Shown: positions 33,153-42,844, counted from the first letter of the stretch. The stretch is DNA of 64,000 bases from an uncultured Halobacteriovorax sp. (GCA_913061265.1 CAJXVS010000001.1:1-64000), one strand, 5' to 3'. The notes: generated from the sequence alone by a model not told the origin. Made by a program: numbers and translations.

Positions 33153-34424
33153 CTACTCTCGTAGAATATTATCCTTATCGTCAATATTACCACCATCATC
33201 CTTAGCTTTTTGTAAGAAGAACTTTATCTTATCTTCGTCGGAGTTAAAGCTCCCTTCAATATTATCAACATTTCTCTTACGTTCAGTTTCAATCTCTTTA
33301 TCTAACTCTTCTTTGGTCTTTCTCTCTAGCCTTTTCTGGGCGGTCTCTTTTCGGTTTTTATCTTCACCGGAATAATTACTTCCATATTTTTTATAGGCAA
33401 ATTCATAAAGTGGTTGAAGATGAACATTGTTGTTGATTCCTCGCTCTAAGAATTTTATCATTTCTCTAAGGAAGCTTTCGTTATCAATATTATGGGTCCA
33501 TGCCGCGAAAAGGTAGATCATCCCTTCTTGGTCAATTCTCTGTTCGTAATTCAATTTTTTGTATTCGTTGTAGATTTGTATAGAATCTTCAATAGCAGAA
33601 GCTTTGTACTTTAACTGCATGAGCACCCTTTTCCTAAGGGCCTCCGTGACTAAATCAAAGCTTTTTGTTTTTAATTTTAACCTGTGAATGATTCCATCTT
33701 CTAGGATATAAATATATTCAACCCGATAATTATCTTTAATGATTGAGTCAGTTTCAAATTCTACTTCTACTATGCCAAAGTTCTTAGGACCAAAGTAACT
33801 GATCTTTTGTACTTTCTCAGGAAATAAAACCTTTCTCATATTTAAGATAAACAGATTATAGACTAGCTCTTTATAAGAAGCGCCGGAAATGATACTAGGG
33901 TCTAGAATGGAGAAGCCCTCTAATGTTAGATCCTTATTAAAAATATCCTTCCAAATTTCTTGCAGGTCTTTTTTTAAAATATAATTCTTAAAGGCAGGAA
34001 GATTAAAGATCTTATGTGAACCGAAGTTTAATATAAAGTCTATATCCTTCATTGTATGAATTGAAGCTCGCAGACTCTTTATAGAATCAAGCATCTTCAC
34101 TCCTAGTCTAGGTGGATCATAATTAACCTTTAAATCTGGAACGACTAAAAAATAAGGATGATGCACAGGCATTGGAATTTCAAATTTTTGAAAATGGAAA
34201 AGTTTCCAATTCTTTTGCTCTTCAGAGAAAACTCCATCGACTCGATCCCACTCATAAGATCCACCTTTAATCATATTTTCGCTGTCTACTTCGAGTTTTA
34301 GATAACTAGAATCAACTCCCTCTTCTAAGGTAAGTCCATAGAAGTGAAAGGGTGCCATCGCCAACAGATAAACTGAGGTTATAAGGACAAGTCCTACTAA
34401 TATAAGGGAAATAAGTATCCGCAT
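33153..34424 (-). CDS. hypothetical membrane-anchored or secreted protein
   Basis: The 423-aa protein has an N-terminal hydrophobic segment (ILISLILVGLVLITSVYLLAM) serving as signal anchor, a long beta/alpha region and a highly charged C-terminus (K/E/D/R-rich, from about residue 370). I recognise no domain. It ends 1 nt from the convergent barrel-protein gene. No SD is obvious before ATG 34424. Confidence 0.6.
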   Translation of the reverse strand: MRILISLILVGLVLITSVYLLAMAPFHFYGLTLEEGVDSSYLKLEVDSENMIKGGSYEWDRVDGVFSEEQKNWKLFHFQKFEIPMPVHHPYFLVVPDLKVNYDPPRLGVKMLDSIKSLRASIHTMKDIDFILNFGSHKIFNLPAFKNYILKKDLQEIWKDIFNKDLTLEGFSILDPSIISGASYKELVYNLFILNMRKVLFPEKVQKISYFGPKNFGIVEVEFETDSIIKDNYRVEYIYILEDGIIHRLKLKTKSFDLVTEALRKRVLMQLKYKASAIEDSIQIYNEYKKLNYEQRIDQEGMIYLFAAWTHNIDNESFLREMIKFLERGINNNVHLQPLYEFAYKKYGSNYSGEDKNRKETAQKRLERKTKEELDKEIETERKRNVDNIEGSFNSDEDKIKFFLQKAKDDGGNIDDKDNILRE

Positions 34425-34529
34425 ACACGACTTTTCGGCAACTTAGGAACAAGCTTAAGAAAATTCTAAATTAAGTCTGGAAAAGGACGAAAAGGTATTA
34501 AGTTAATCCCAAAGCCGAGGTTTTTGGTT

Positions 34530-35213
34530 ATGAAGAATATAATTCGTTTAGCCTTTTTAGTACTTCTTGTTGCTACTATGGCCTGTGAAGGTCCAAGAGA
34601 TGCAAGAAGCAGAAGAGGCGCAACAGATGATGCATTTAGTAGCTCAACATCCACAGATTCAGATAATGATGATGGAGGTGTTACTGTCGCTGATAATGAT
34701 AATGGCAATACAACCTCAACCGACACAGGCACTCAGATTCCACCGGAGATTGATCACTGTAATTGGTCTACTGATGGGGTAAATGGATTTGAATCATCAA
34801 GCACACACCTTGGAAGCTATACCTTTTGTCAGGCAGAGTCTCCTGGTGTTGAAACTGATGTTTATCTTCAACTACAAATGCCTATCTCAGACTCTCAAGT
34901 TTGTGTCATACCAACCTTTAATAATGGAGCAAATTCTATTTATGTTGGTGAGCCGAGATGCCTAAGCGCTACTGATAATAAAAGAATCTATAAGATTGGG
35001 CTTATTAAGAACCGCCCTGGTTATTCGAACTTTGCCATTACTGGTGCCATGATTATGAAGGATAAAGCCTTCTTGTATCCAGCTCCTTTCAATCAGTATG
35101 TTCTATCACCTGATGCCTATCTCTTTTGCGCAAATTTTTTGGATCAGTACGGAGATGGAAGTTACTGCCAGGCCTTTTCATCTGTGGCGCAGTATAAATA
35201 TCATCAATTCTAG
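34530..35213 (+). CDS. lipoprotein with acidic low-complexity linker
   Basis: ATG 34530 gives 227 aa with a lipoprotein signal peptide ending in the lipobox VATMAC. A Ser/Thr/Asp-rich linker (SSSTSTDSDNDD...) follows, then a globular C-terminal domain with six or more cysteines (including HCNW, FCQA, VCVI, RCLS, FCAN, YCQA), probably disulfide bonded. It should be anchored to a membrane through its Cys. Function unknown. An in-frame TTG at 34524 is the alternative start. Confidence 0.75.
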   Translation: MKNIIRLAFLVLLVATMACEGPRDARSRRGATDDAFSSSTSTDSDNDDGGVTVADNDNGNTTSTDTGTQIPPEIDHCNWSTDGVNGFESSSTHLGSYTFCQAESPGVETDVYLQLQMPISDSQVCVIPTFNNGANSIYVGEPRCLSATDNKRIYKIGLIKNRPGYSNFAITGAMIMKDKAFLYPAPFNQYVLSPDAYLFCANFLDQYGDGSYCQAFSSVAQYKYHQF

Positions 35214-35214
35214 A

Positions 35215-36105
35215 TTAATTTTTAAGGGCCCCAGTCAACTTGGTGCCCTTCTTATAAAACTCATATAACTCTCCATCTAGACTAGGAAAGGTTAAAATAG
35301 GAAGAAGTGTTTCCATTCCTTCTTTTTGTGAGTTTTCGTATTTCATACAAAGACAAAAGTAATAGAAGCTAGTTCCATTGAGTTCATGGGCCTTGATATA
35401 AGTTAAGACCTTATCCCCTTCTTCATCAGTATTAATAAAAACCTCATCAGGCTCTTGTAATGTCTTTTCAATAAATTCATCATACATATTGAATCTTTCA
35501 AAAGGAATATCCGAAGGGCTTCTCTCTTCTAAAAGGCTTGCTAAAAAATTAGATTTCTTTAATTCGATGGACTCTATCAATTCTTCATCAACTTCCACAG
35601 ATTGAAACCCTTCTTCATCAGCCTCGGCTTCTAAAGTTAAAGGCTTATCCACTAATTGCTCGCGCTTATAATGACCCACCATCTCTTCGCTTCGAGAGGC
35701 GGTTACAGCTAGAATAAAGCTTGGTTTATTATCAAAGATTAAACAAGTAGCTATCATCGAGAAAGGCTCACTTCCTTTCTCCGTTACTTTTCGTATAAAG
35801 TGAAAGTACTCTTCGTTTAAATCATTTGTATTTTTCCAAACTTCGTTAGGAGAGGAAAGAACCAGCTCCATAAGCTTAGGCTTACCAACAAATTTAAGAC
35901 AGTCTTCATCTGCTAGAGAAAGATCATCTCGAAGGGATTTATCCCTCTCTTCGAAGAAATCGACTAGGTGTTGGTAGAACTTTTCAATACAATTCTCGCT
36001 ACAAAACCCTTTGCTAGAACTTTCTTCTACAAAAAGTAAGTCTTCAAGTTCGTCGATAAAGGCTTTGCAATGATTGCAATAATAAACTTTAGATTCATTA
36101 GTCAA
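35215..36105 (-). CDS. hypothetical protein with N-terminal zinc-binding Cys motif
   Basis: The 296-aa acidic, cytoplasmic protein begins with YYCNHCKAF and, 20-25 residues later, GFCSENCIEKFY; the four cysteines (CxxC ... CxxxC) look like a treble-clef/MYM-type zinc finger. The rest is alpha/beta without a family that I know. It follows the barrel-protein gene at 36113-37048 by 7 nt, so the two are probably cotranscribed. Confidence 0.65.
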   Translation of the reverse strand: MTNESKVYYCNHCKAFIDELEDLLFVEESSSKGFCSENCIEKFYQHLVDFFEERDKSLRDDLSLADEDCLKFVGKPKLMELVLSSPNEVWKNTNDLNEEYFHFIRKVTEKGSEPFSMIATCLIFDNKPSFILAVTASRSEEMVGHYKREQLVDKPLTLEAEADEEGFQSVEVDEELIESIELKKSNFLASLLEERSPSDIPFERFNMYDEFIEKTLQEPDEVFINTDEEGDKVLTYIKAHELNGTSFYYFCLCMKYENSQKEGMETLLPILTFPSLDGELYEFYKKGTKLTGALKN

Positions 36106-36112
36106 TTTAGTC

Positions 36113-37048
36113 TCACATGCTTAGCGATAATCCCGCCAAGATACTAGAGCCATAAGCTCCTTTTAAATCATAAAGTCTTGCATCAACTAGATCTTCATTC
36201 TTAAGTCTCTTAGATCTGAAGATGGCCCCTAGATCAAGGGACACAAAAGGTGATATACCTAAATGAACTTTAGGAGCTACATATCCAAAGGAAGTCTTTT
36301 CTTCTAATGAATTATTACCAGCAGCCTCGCCAATCTTATAAGTTCCACCTTCAAAAGAGAAACGAATATCTGGCGTCGCCATCCAACCTAGGATGGCATA
36401 GATCTTTTGAATATTTCCAATTGTTAACTCTTCAGTGTTTGAAGGAGTTCCAGTGATTCTGTATTCATAACCAAAACCTAAGACCATAGAAGCAATTTTT
36501 TTAGTCGTTTCTATCCCAAAGATCTTATCTGTTCTAGAGCTAGCAAAGTCTGAGCCCGTCTGCCCAAAGCTAGCCCCTGCAATAATATCAATCGTTCCTG
36601 CATCAGCTCCTGATCCAAACCTTAACCAATTAAACCCAATCAATGCTTTAGGGTTTCCTTGCTGAGATCCGCTATTGACTGCCAAGGTCTCACTTTCACT
36701 TGAAGCCATATAGTGAGAAGCATTTAAGTAAAAACCGTAATTTGTTTGAAAGTGACCATCAAAATGCCAAGAGTCGACCTTTCCAGTTCTATCACCTACT
36801 TCAATATTATTTGATTGATAACCAGTACCAAAAGAGAATTCACCAAACGAGGAACCTGCACTAGATCTTTGAGGTGCTGAACTTCTTAATGAATTCGAAG
36901 GGCTTTTATTGATCTTTATAGGCCTAGCTTTCCTTTTCGTGGGAGCCGCTGGCGCTGAACTTTCAGAGTAATCAACCAACGCAAAGGCTGATCCTGTAAG
37001 TAAGAAAGTCGAGATTATTAAAGAAGAGTAAAATGTTTTGTTTTTCAT
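36113..37048 (-). CDS. predicted outer-membrane beta-barrel protein
   Basis: Three ATG codons in a row (37054, 37051, 37048) follow AAGGA; the third has the best spacing and gives 311 aa. A signal peptide (cleavage near SAFA) is followed by a proline/serine-rich segment and an alternating-hydrophobicity barrel region (FGEFSFGTGYQSNNIEV ... SSILAGLSLSM) of 10-12 likely strands. No family that I recognise. 37055-37273 holds no other gene; the run of C/T there has no clear hairpin. Confidence 0.7.
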   Translation of the reverse strand: MKNKTFYSSLIISTFLLTGSAFALVDYSESSAPAAPTKRKARPIKINKSPSNSLRSSAPQRSSAGSSFGEFSFGTGYQSNNIEVGDRTGKVDSWHFDGHFQTNYGFYLNASHYMASSESETLAVNSGSQQGNPKALIGFNWLRFGSGADAGTIDIIAGASFGQTGSDFASSRTDKIFGIETTKKIASMVLGFGYEYRITGTPSNTEELTIGNIQKIYAILGWMATPDIRFSFEGGTYKIGEAAGNNSLEEKTSFGYVAPKVHLGISPFVSLDLGAIFRSKRLKNEDLVDARLYDLKGAYGSSILAGLSLSM

Positions 37049-37273
37049 CATCATTCCTTGATTTGTTAGGGAAACTCCTATTCCCGTTCACTTCAATATT
37101 GTATCAAGGTAAGGATCAGTTTTCCACCCCCTTTAAATAGTGGATCTTTTTACTCTCCCGTTTCTATAACCCCCCGTAATCCCCTTAGTTGGAAAAGCTT
37201 TCCCGCTCAAACTGATTGGCTTTATAAAGTATTATTAAAGGGTGCACTATAGACCTTTAAGGAGGCTTAAGCT

Positions 37274-37579
37274 TTGGAATTTTACGATAGAAACGACAGA
37301 TCGATTAAATCATTAGTAGAACTAGGAGCAAAGGGACATTTTCCTCTCTTCGATTCAAGATGGCTTAACGAATTTTATAACGTTGCTCCTAAGAAGCTTA
37401 CGGGTAATGAAAAAGTCCAAGCTAAAAAACTACTTTCGAGAGTTTCTAAGCATCGAAGCTTAGAGAGAAAGAAAACAGTAATGCTTTCAATGAATGAAAC
37501 AGAAAGACATCTTGTTCTTAAGGCCTTTTTTAAAATGGTTGAAAACAAGATCTTAGACGCGAAGCCAGAACTTCAATAA
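37274..37579 (+). CDS. small hypothetical protein
   Basis: TTG 37274 is preceded by the very strong SD AAGGAGG at ideal spacing, which supports this start. The 101-aa basic, helical protein has no signal peptide and no known domain. Its stop overlaps the next start (TAATG), so it heads a three-gene unit with the small secreted protein and the coiled-coil/alpha-crystallin protein. Confidence 0.65.
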   Translation: MEFYDRNDRSIKSLVELGAKGHFPLFDSRWLNEFYNVAPKKLTGNEKVQAKKLLSRVSKHRSLERKKTVMLSMNETERHLVLKAFFKMVENKILDAKPELQ

Positions 37580-37890
37580 TGTTTATGAAAAAACTAAGCT
37601 TAGGCTTTATCATATTCAACCTGCTTTTAGTTTTGATGATAGAAACGTCACAAGCTGAATACCGCGTTTATCAATACAGCATAAAGATGCGAACTCTTTA
37701 CGAAGTAGATATCAAACCCTATTTAGTAACAAGTACGTTAGACCCTGTCAGTTATGTTTCTTACCACGGTGGAAGAGAGACAGTATCAGTTGATCTTTTA
37801 AGATCATGGACCTGTAAAGGTCACACTGGACAAAGACAACCTCACTGCCCTTCTCCCTATGAGAAGGCAAAAGAAGTTAAGAACTTCTAG
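37579..37890 (+). CDS. small secreted protein
   Basis: The 103-aa product has a signal peptide (cleavage near SQA, residue 26) and a short mature part with two cysteines (TCKGH, PHCPS) that could pair. I know no family. It is translationally coupled to the 101-aa gene and its stop codon forms part of the SD of the next gene. Confidence 0.65.
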   Translation: MFMKKLSLGFIIFNLLLVLMIETSQAEYRVYQYSIKMRTLYEVDIKPYLVTSTLDPVSYVSYHGGRETVSVDLLRSWTCKGHTGQRQPHCPSPYEKAKEVKNF

Positions 37891-37899
37891 GAGTATTTT

Positions 37900-39081
37900 T
37901 TGAAGGTAAGACCTCAAGAAGAACTTTCATGGCATAAGCATAAGCTCAAGCAGCTTACGAAAGATCGTCAACAAGAGATCAAGAACCAACAAGATACAAC
38001 GACAAAGATTCGCGAAAACTTCAAAGATCAGAAGAATCAAATACAAATTCAAGGTGAAGAGGACCTCCATGTAGCGACTAAAAATAATAGAAAGGAAATT
38101 TCTAAGGTCTTAGATGGTAAGAAAGAAAAGTTAGAACAATTTAAGACTGACAACATAAAACACCAAAGGGTTCTTGAGAATCAGAGGCTTGATTTAGACA
38201 AGTACAATGACTTAAGAACGACTGAAATGAATGGTCAGTTCGAAACTAAATATAATGACATCTTTAGCAATAATTCTGAACAAGTAAAAGAGTTTGAAGA
38301 TGAGGCCTCTAGAAAGTATGCCGAAATTAGGGCCAATACGGACTTAGAGATTCAACATTATAGAGCTGATATGGATGCTCAGTTGATGGATTCTTCAGCG
38401 GATTTTGGCTCTCGTGTTACAGATAACCAAGATGTTCAAAAAGAAATGCTAAGAAGAAATGATATCAAGCACGCCTCAAATGTTGGTAGGCAAAGACTTG
38501 ATCATAAAGACTCTACTTCGAAGTTATTGTTGGGGCAAAGAAATGAAACGGAGTCTCGAGTAGTACTACAAAAGAAGAAGATTGAAACTTTAGAAGATCA
38601 CAACAAAGAACAAGTTAAATCAAAACAAACCGCCTTTGAACTTAAGACTCAAAGAATGGAAAAAGAGCACCTAAGTCTGCTGGCCTTAATGAAGGACAGA
38701 TTTTCAACTAGGCTTAATGATTTAAAAGATTCATTTTCTAAGAAAAAAGAAATGGTTGAGAGCAAGAATACAGATCCTTTTTATAATGTTGGGAAGCTAT
38801 CCCCCACTATGAAAGAAACACCTGATTCTTATATCGTTTCATTAAAAGTTCCAGATCATGAACGCGAGAATATCACTATTTCCCCTAGGAATAGATATAT
38901 CAAGATTACTTATCATAGAAAGCATTCAGACCGAGTTGAAGAACAAGATGGTACGAGCCATACTTCAAAGAGAACTGAACTTATGACTAAGCAATTTCCC
39001 ACTGAGGCCATCTTAAACCATAAAGGCGTTACTCAAAAGTATGAAGATGGTGTTCTAAAGTTTAAAGTTCTTAAAGCTTAA
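37900..39081 (+). CDS. coiled-coil protein fused to an alpha-crystallin/Hsp20-like domain
   Basis: TTG 37900 has AGGAG 6 nt upstream. Of 393 aa, residues 1 to about 285 are a long, charged, heptad-like coiled coil (Q/K/E rich). The last 100 residues (ETPDSYIVSLKVPDHERENITIS ... YEDGVLKFKVLKA) follow the Hsp20/ACD pattern: a strand-rich 'VxVxVPGxxxxdI' start, an 'iKITyHRK' edge strand and a final 'GVLKFKV' in place of 'GVLxVxxPK'. Ordinary small heat-shock proteins are about 150 aa, so the coiled-coil fusion is unusual. It may be a chaperone or a scaffold. Confidence 0.65.
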   Translation: MKVRPQEELSWHKHKLKQLTKDRQQEIKNQQDTTTKIRENFKDQKNQIQIQGEEDLHVATKNNRKEISKVLDGKKEKLEQFKTDNIKHQRVLENQRLDLDKYNDLRTTEMNGQFETKYNDIFSNNSEQVKEFEDEASRKYAEIRANTDLEIQHYRADMDAQLMDSSADFGSRVTDNQDVQKEMLRRNDIKHASNVGRQRLDHKDSTSKLLLGQRNETESRVVLQKKKIETLEDHNKEQVKSKQTAFELKTQRMEKEHLSLLALMKDRFSTRLNDLKDSFSKKKEMVESKNTDPFYNVGKLSPTMKETPDSYIVSLKVPDHERENITISPRNRYIKITYHRKHSDRVEEQDGTSHTSKRTELMTKQFPTEAILNHKGVTQKYEDGVLKFKVLKA

Positions 39082-39818
39082 GAGCTAGTATCATTTTCCT
39101 CATCTAGATCGTAATCATTATTCGCAGCAAAGTGATAATTCACCTTTTTAACCTGAATAATATTGGCAAGTTCTTCCATTAGAAAAGGCACTCTTCTTGG
39201 ATGAAGAGATATATAGATGTTGAGAAGTCGTTGATTAGAATCAGGATCGATGATTTTTTCAAATATTTCATGAATAACATCCACTTCTTGAAGTACGACT
39301 TCCTTAACAGAATGTTTAACCCCGCCTCTAGAGAGGATCTCAAGATGAACTGTCTTACGCTCACCCTTACGCTCCATTAACTTATAGATAGGATCAATAA
39401 AGGTTAGAACTATTAAAACTGTGACTGTAAATAAAGAGGCTACGACTGGGTAACCCATACCGACAACCATGCCAATGGCCGCAACGAGCCAAATGGTAGC
39501 CGCCGTCGTCATACCAATAACCGAGCCTCTTGATTGAATAATTGATCCAGCGCCTAAGAAGCCAATTCCACTTACAATTTGCGCGGCAGTCCTATTAGGA
39601 TCGGCAGTTGCTACGTCCTCAGAAGCTAATAGGCTTACTGCAGTGTACATACAGGCCCCTAGACAAATAAGCATATTGGTTTTTAGACCCGCTGACTTCA
39701 TCTTCTTTTCACGATCATACCCGATCAAAAGCCCCAAGATTGTTGCGGTGAAAATCTTTATTCCAAAGCCATAATAAAGCCCAACTGGTCCTAAAAATTC
39801 GATAAACATTTCTTTCAT
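39078..39818 (-). CDS. MgtC/SapB family membrane protein
   Basis: The 246-aa protein has 4-5 N-terminal membrane helices with the family motif LLIGYDREKKMKSAGLKTNMLICLGAC and GIGFLGAGSII, then a soluble C-terminal domain resembling an ACT fold. MgtC-like proteins affect Mg homeostasis, ATP synthase or membrane potential; the exact role here is unknown. SD GAAGGT precedes ATG. Its stop overlaps the coiled-coil gene's stop by 4 nt. Confidence 0.88.
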   Translation of the reverse strand: MKEMFIEFLGPVGLYYGFGIKIFTATILGLLIGYDREKKMKSAGLKTNMLICLGACMYTAVSLLASEDVATADPNRTAAQIVSGIGFLGAGSIIQSRGSVIGMTTAATIWLVAAIGMVVGMGYPVVASLFTVTVLIVLTFIDPIYKLMERKGERKTVHLEILSRGGVKHSVKEVVLQEVDVIHEIFEKIIDPDSNQRLLNIYISLHPRRVPFLMEELANIIQVKKVNYHFAANNDYDLDEENDTSS

Positions 39819-39857
39819 GATTCATTACCTTCACTGGTGTAAGTCATTATTTTACCA

Positions 39858-39863
39858 TAGAAT
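39858..39863 (+). promoter_or_regulatory. -10 element with very short leader
   Basis: TAGAAT ends 9 nt before ATG 39873, giving a predicted leader of about 3 nt and no SD. Confidence 0.35.
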
Positions 39864-39872
39864 ATTAAAAAT

Positions 39873-41003
39873 ATGAAAAGACCAAACCTCGTCCATTTTC
39901 TTTCTATTATGACCGATGATTATGTCGCCATCAAGGCCTCAGTCACAATGAAAGAGAATGCTCTGGCCATGGGAAATACCCCCGTTGACCTTGAGAAGCT
40001 GGCCCCGAGCTTTCCTATTCAAGCTTTAAGGCTCTTATCTGCTTATGAGTTCAAGATGAAAATAGTCGGTCTCGATGAAAATCAAAAAGAGATCTACAAA
40101 AAATCTTTTGATTCAGATTCATATGGAAACTTTAATTTCAAGATCCCTTTAACTGAAGAATCAAAAGGATTAGTCATCCTTCAACTTTATGAAGTAGGTA
40201 AAGAACCTGGTCTACAAATTCACTTAGGCACGGCCATTCCTCTTAGGATACCAGAGCCAAAGAAAATAATTATATGTGATTTTGATAAGACTCTTGTGGA
40301 TACAAGGTATTCAACAACACGAGACGTTTATAACTCTTTAACAAAACCATTAGAGAGTTTCCCCACCCTAGTTAAGAGTGTCGATATCTTACAAGACTAT
40401 ATTAAGGATGGCTTTCACCCTTTTATCCTTTCAGCTTCGCCTCACTTTTACGAAGACGCCATGAGGGATTGGCTTTATCAAAACCATATCTATACAGCTG
40501 GTATATTCTTAAAAGATTATAGAAAGATCTTTAGTTTCTTTGAAGGCGACTTGACTACTAAAGACTTAAAAGTCCAAGGTCTCTATAAATTAAACCACCT
40601 TCTCGATATCTTACTAATGGCGGGTATCCCAAAAGACATTGTTCTCATGGGAGATAACTTTGAGTCAGATCCCATTATCTATCTAACAATGGCAATGATC
40701 CTAAAGCAAGATCATGAACCTTGGAAGCTTTGGAAAATCGTTAAGTCTCAAGATGCCTTTCAATTAAATAGAAAACAGAATGGGCAGTTCTTAAATAAGA
40801 TTTTTCAGTTAAATAATATGATTGGAAGGCTACCTTATGAAGTTAGCCTAAAGATCTATATTAGAAAAAAAGCGAATGAAGAAAGCATTAAGGTGCCTAC
40901 TAAGTTTAAAGGTAGGCTGCCTTTGATTGAGCTTTATGATGGAATGCCTCTTTTAGCTGAGAAGGATTCCAGGAGCAAAGAAGACAATATAGCCGATGCT
41001 TAA
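39873..41003 (+). CDS. APP1-like (DUF2183) HAD phosphatase
   Basis: The 376-aa protein has a beta-rich N-terminal region and a C-terminal HAD domain with the catalytic DFDKTLVDT motif (two Asp) and GDNFESDPIIY. This is the Pah1/App1-type phosphatidate-phosphatase-like layout known from fungi and many bacteria (DUF2183). It likely dephosphorylates a lipid phosphate or an unidentified phosphometabolite. The 3' end overlaps an antisense small gene by 51 nt. Confidence 0.8.
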   Translation: MKRPNLVHFLSIMTDDYVAIKASVTMKENALAMGNTPVDLEKLAPSFPIQALRLLSAYEFKMKIVGLDENQKEIYKKSFDSDSYGNFNFKIPLTEESKGLVILQLYEVGKEPGLQIHLGTAIPLRIPEPKKIIICDFDKTLVDTRYSTTRDVYNSLTKPLESFPTLVKSVDILQDYIKDGFHPFILSASPHFYEDAMRDWLYQNHIYTAGIFLKDYRKIFSFFEGDLTTKDLKVQGLYKLNHLLDILLMAGIPKDIVLMGDNFESDPIIYLTMAMILKQDHEPWKLWKIVKSQDAFQLNRKQNGQFLNKIFQLNNMIGRLPYEVSLKIYIRKKANEESIKVPTKFKGRLPLIELYDGMPLLAEKDSRSKEDNIADA

Positions 41004-41192
41004 ATATAGTCCGGATCTATGAAACTTTTGAAGCTGATCTTCACTAGAGTTTTTTCCTAAGGCTTTTGTAATAGGCAGACTTCCAAAGTCAAAACCAATC
41101 ACCTCGAGATATATTCTGAAGACAGCAAAGATTAGGCAAAAGATTATTAATCCTTCATTGCTAGCTATTTCATTCCAGTTTAAAATAGACAT
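40953..41192 (-). CDS. small membrane protein
   Basis: The 79-aa product has two hydrophobic segments (IIFCLIFAVFRIYLEVIGF and GLYLSIGYIVFFAPGILL), so it should be a two-helix membrane protein. AAGGGG sits 5 nt before ATG 41192, which supports translation. It overlaps the HAD gene end by 51 nt on the other strand and is divergent from the C45 gene. No family that I know. Confidence 0.5.
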   Translation of the reverse strand: MSILNWNEIASNEGLIIFCLIFAVFRIYLEVIGFDFGSLPITKALGKNSSEDQLQKFHRSGLYLSIGYIVFFAPGILLS

Positions 41193-41218
41193 TGAAACCC
41201 CTTGAATTAGGTAAATTT

Positions 41219-42844
41219 ATGACAAATACATCCATTGATTTGCCCATCATTAAACTCTTCGGGGATCCCACTGAAAATTTTTACCAATTAGGTCTAAAAG
41301 ATAAGAACCGGCATAATGTAGTTCTTGACCATATTAATTCGTTAATAAAAACCCCTTGGAAAGGGGTTAATTTAGTCGCCGGAGAAGTTTTAAAGCAAGT
41401 TTTGGCCAGGACTCTGGCCAACTGCCCTCATTTTAAAAAGAATATTTCTGCTTACAGTGAAGGATTAGGGACTCCTTTTGATGAAGTCGCTAGGGCCCTT
41501 CTTACACCTGAACTTCTCAGTTTTATGAGCAAATGGATTCCAGGGCTTCCTCCAGGTCTCCTAGGTTGTTCAAGTTATTTCTTTTGGGATGATAAGCTAG
41601 GCTCCCCTGCCCATGGGAGAATTCTTGATTTTCCACTGCTTGGAAGCTTTGATAAAGAAGAGAGGGTGATTATTACTAAGTTTAATAATTCCCCAAAGAT
41701 CGTCTCTTATGGATCAGTAGGGATGCCCTATCCTGGTCTAACGGCCATGAATTCTGAAGGCGTCAGCTACGCCCTTCATCAAAAATTTACAGATTCACTT
41801 AATCAAAATGGAACTCCTATCTTTGAGTTAGCTTTTCAACTCATGTCAAAAGTTGGGGATAAAAAATCGGCAATAGAGTTCTTAAAAAAGAATCAAAGTA
41901 TAACTCCATGGGGAATGAACCTAGGTTTTAGTGACGGCTCGGTTTTAACCGCTGAGTTATCTGGCGCTGAACTTTTCTATAGAGAGCACCAATTAGAACC
42001 AGGTAAAGTCATCTATGTTAACAATAAACTTGAAGATACTTCATTAGATCAAAAAGACTTTTTCCCCTATGGCCTAGATGAGTTTAATAATCTAAGAGAA
42101 GAAGTCGCCTTAGAGAAGATTGATAAATTCCTTAACAAAAAAGAAGTTGATGATAAAAGAGTCTTAAGAGTGATCTCCTCACCATTAATAAATAAGAAGT
42201 CTCCTTTGAGACCAGACCCAACGACGATGTCCTCTCTTGGTATCTCTATCTTTAATCCTACCGAGGGAAGAGCGCTTATCATCTCAAAGGAAGGACCCAA
42301 GTATTTTAAGGCTGAAGCGCATAAGATTACTGATCTATGGAAAGAAGAGGTCAGCTCGATAGAAAAGTATAAAGAAAGTAAGACCGATGAAAAGTACTGC
42401 CAAGGAATGAGACATCTTATGCTCGCACAAGTCGCCTTTGATAAGGATATTAAAGAGGATATCTATCACCACCTTCAAATGTCTATAGAACTCCTTAAAG
42501 ATTATAAAGAAAAGAACTTAGCGGCTTTTTATTTCTTAATCTTTCAATATAAAGAAGAAAAACATGAAAAAGTAAGAAACAATCTTCTCGATCAATTTAG
42601 AGATCTTCGCGGAAAATTAACTCCCTACTTAGAAGATAATATAAGCCTCTTTATTTATAGGTTAGAGCGCTTAACGAAAGTAGGATCCACCATAAATGCT
42701 GAATCTTTTTCTTTTGAAAAGATTAAGACCCTTTATATTGAAGAAGAAAAGATCCCGGACTTCTTGCTCCATAAGGCCACGGCAACCTTACTCAATCCTC
42801 GAATAGATATGTGGGATTGTATTCATGCCCATATAAAGGCCTAA
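41219..42844 (+). CDS. C45-type Ntn-hydrolase (acyl-CoA:penicillin acyltransferase family)
   Basis: ATG 41219, with AGGT upstream, gives 541 aa. The GCSSYFFWDDK motif around C117 and HGRILDFPL match the C45 family, in which the Cys becomes the N-terminal nucleophile after self-cleavage of the preceding propeptide. TAMNSEGVSYALHQ is the usual following block. Family members hydrolyse or transfer acyl/amide groups. The C-terminal 200 aa is helical and not part of the core domain. Substrate unknown. An in-frame TTG at 41192 is less likely. Confidence 0.8.
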   Translation: MTNTSIDLPIIKLFGDPTENFYQLGLKDKNRHNVVLDHINSLIKTPWKGVNLVAGEVLKQVLARTLANCPHFKKNISAYSEGLGTPFDEVARALLTPELLSFMSKWIPGLPPGLLGCSSYFFWDDKLGSPAHGRILDFPLLGSFDKEERVIITKFNNSPKIVSYGSVGMPYPGLTAMNSEGVSYALHQKFTDSLNQNGTPIFELAFQLMSKVGDKKSAIEFLKKNQSITPWGMNLGFSDGSVLTAELSGAELFYREHQLEPGKVIYVNNKLEDTSLDQKDFFPYGLDEFNNLREEVALEKIDKFLNKKEVDDKRVLRVISSPLINKKSPLRPDPTTMSSLGISIFNPTEGRALIISKEGPKYFKAEAHKITDLWKEEVSSIEKYKESKTDEKYCQGMRHLMLAQVAFDKDIKEDIYHHLQMSIELLKDYKEKNLAAFYFLIFQYKEEKHEKVRNNLLDQFRDLRGKLTPYLEDNISLFIYRLERLTKVGSTINAESFSFEKIKTLYIEEEKIPDFLLHKATATLLNPRIDMWDCIHAHIKA

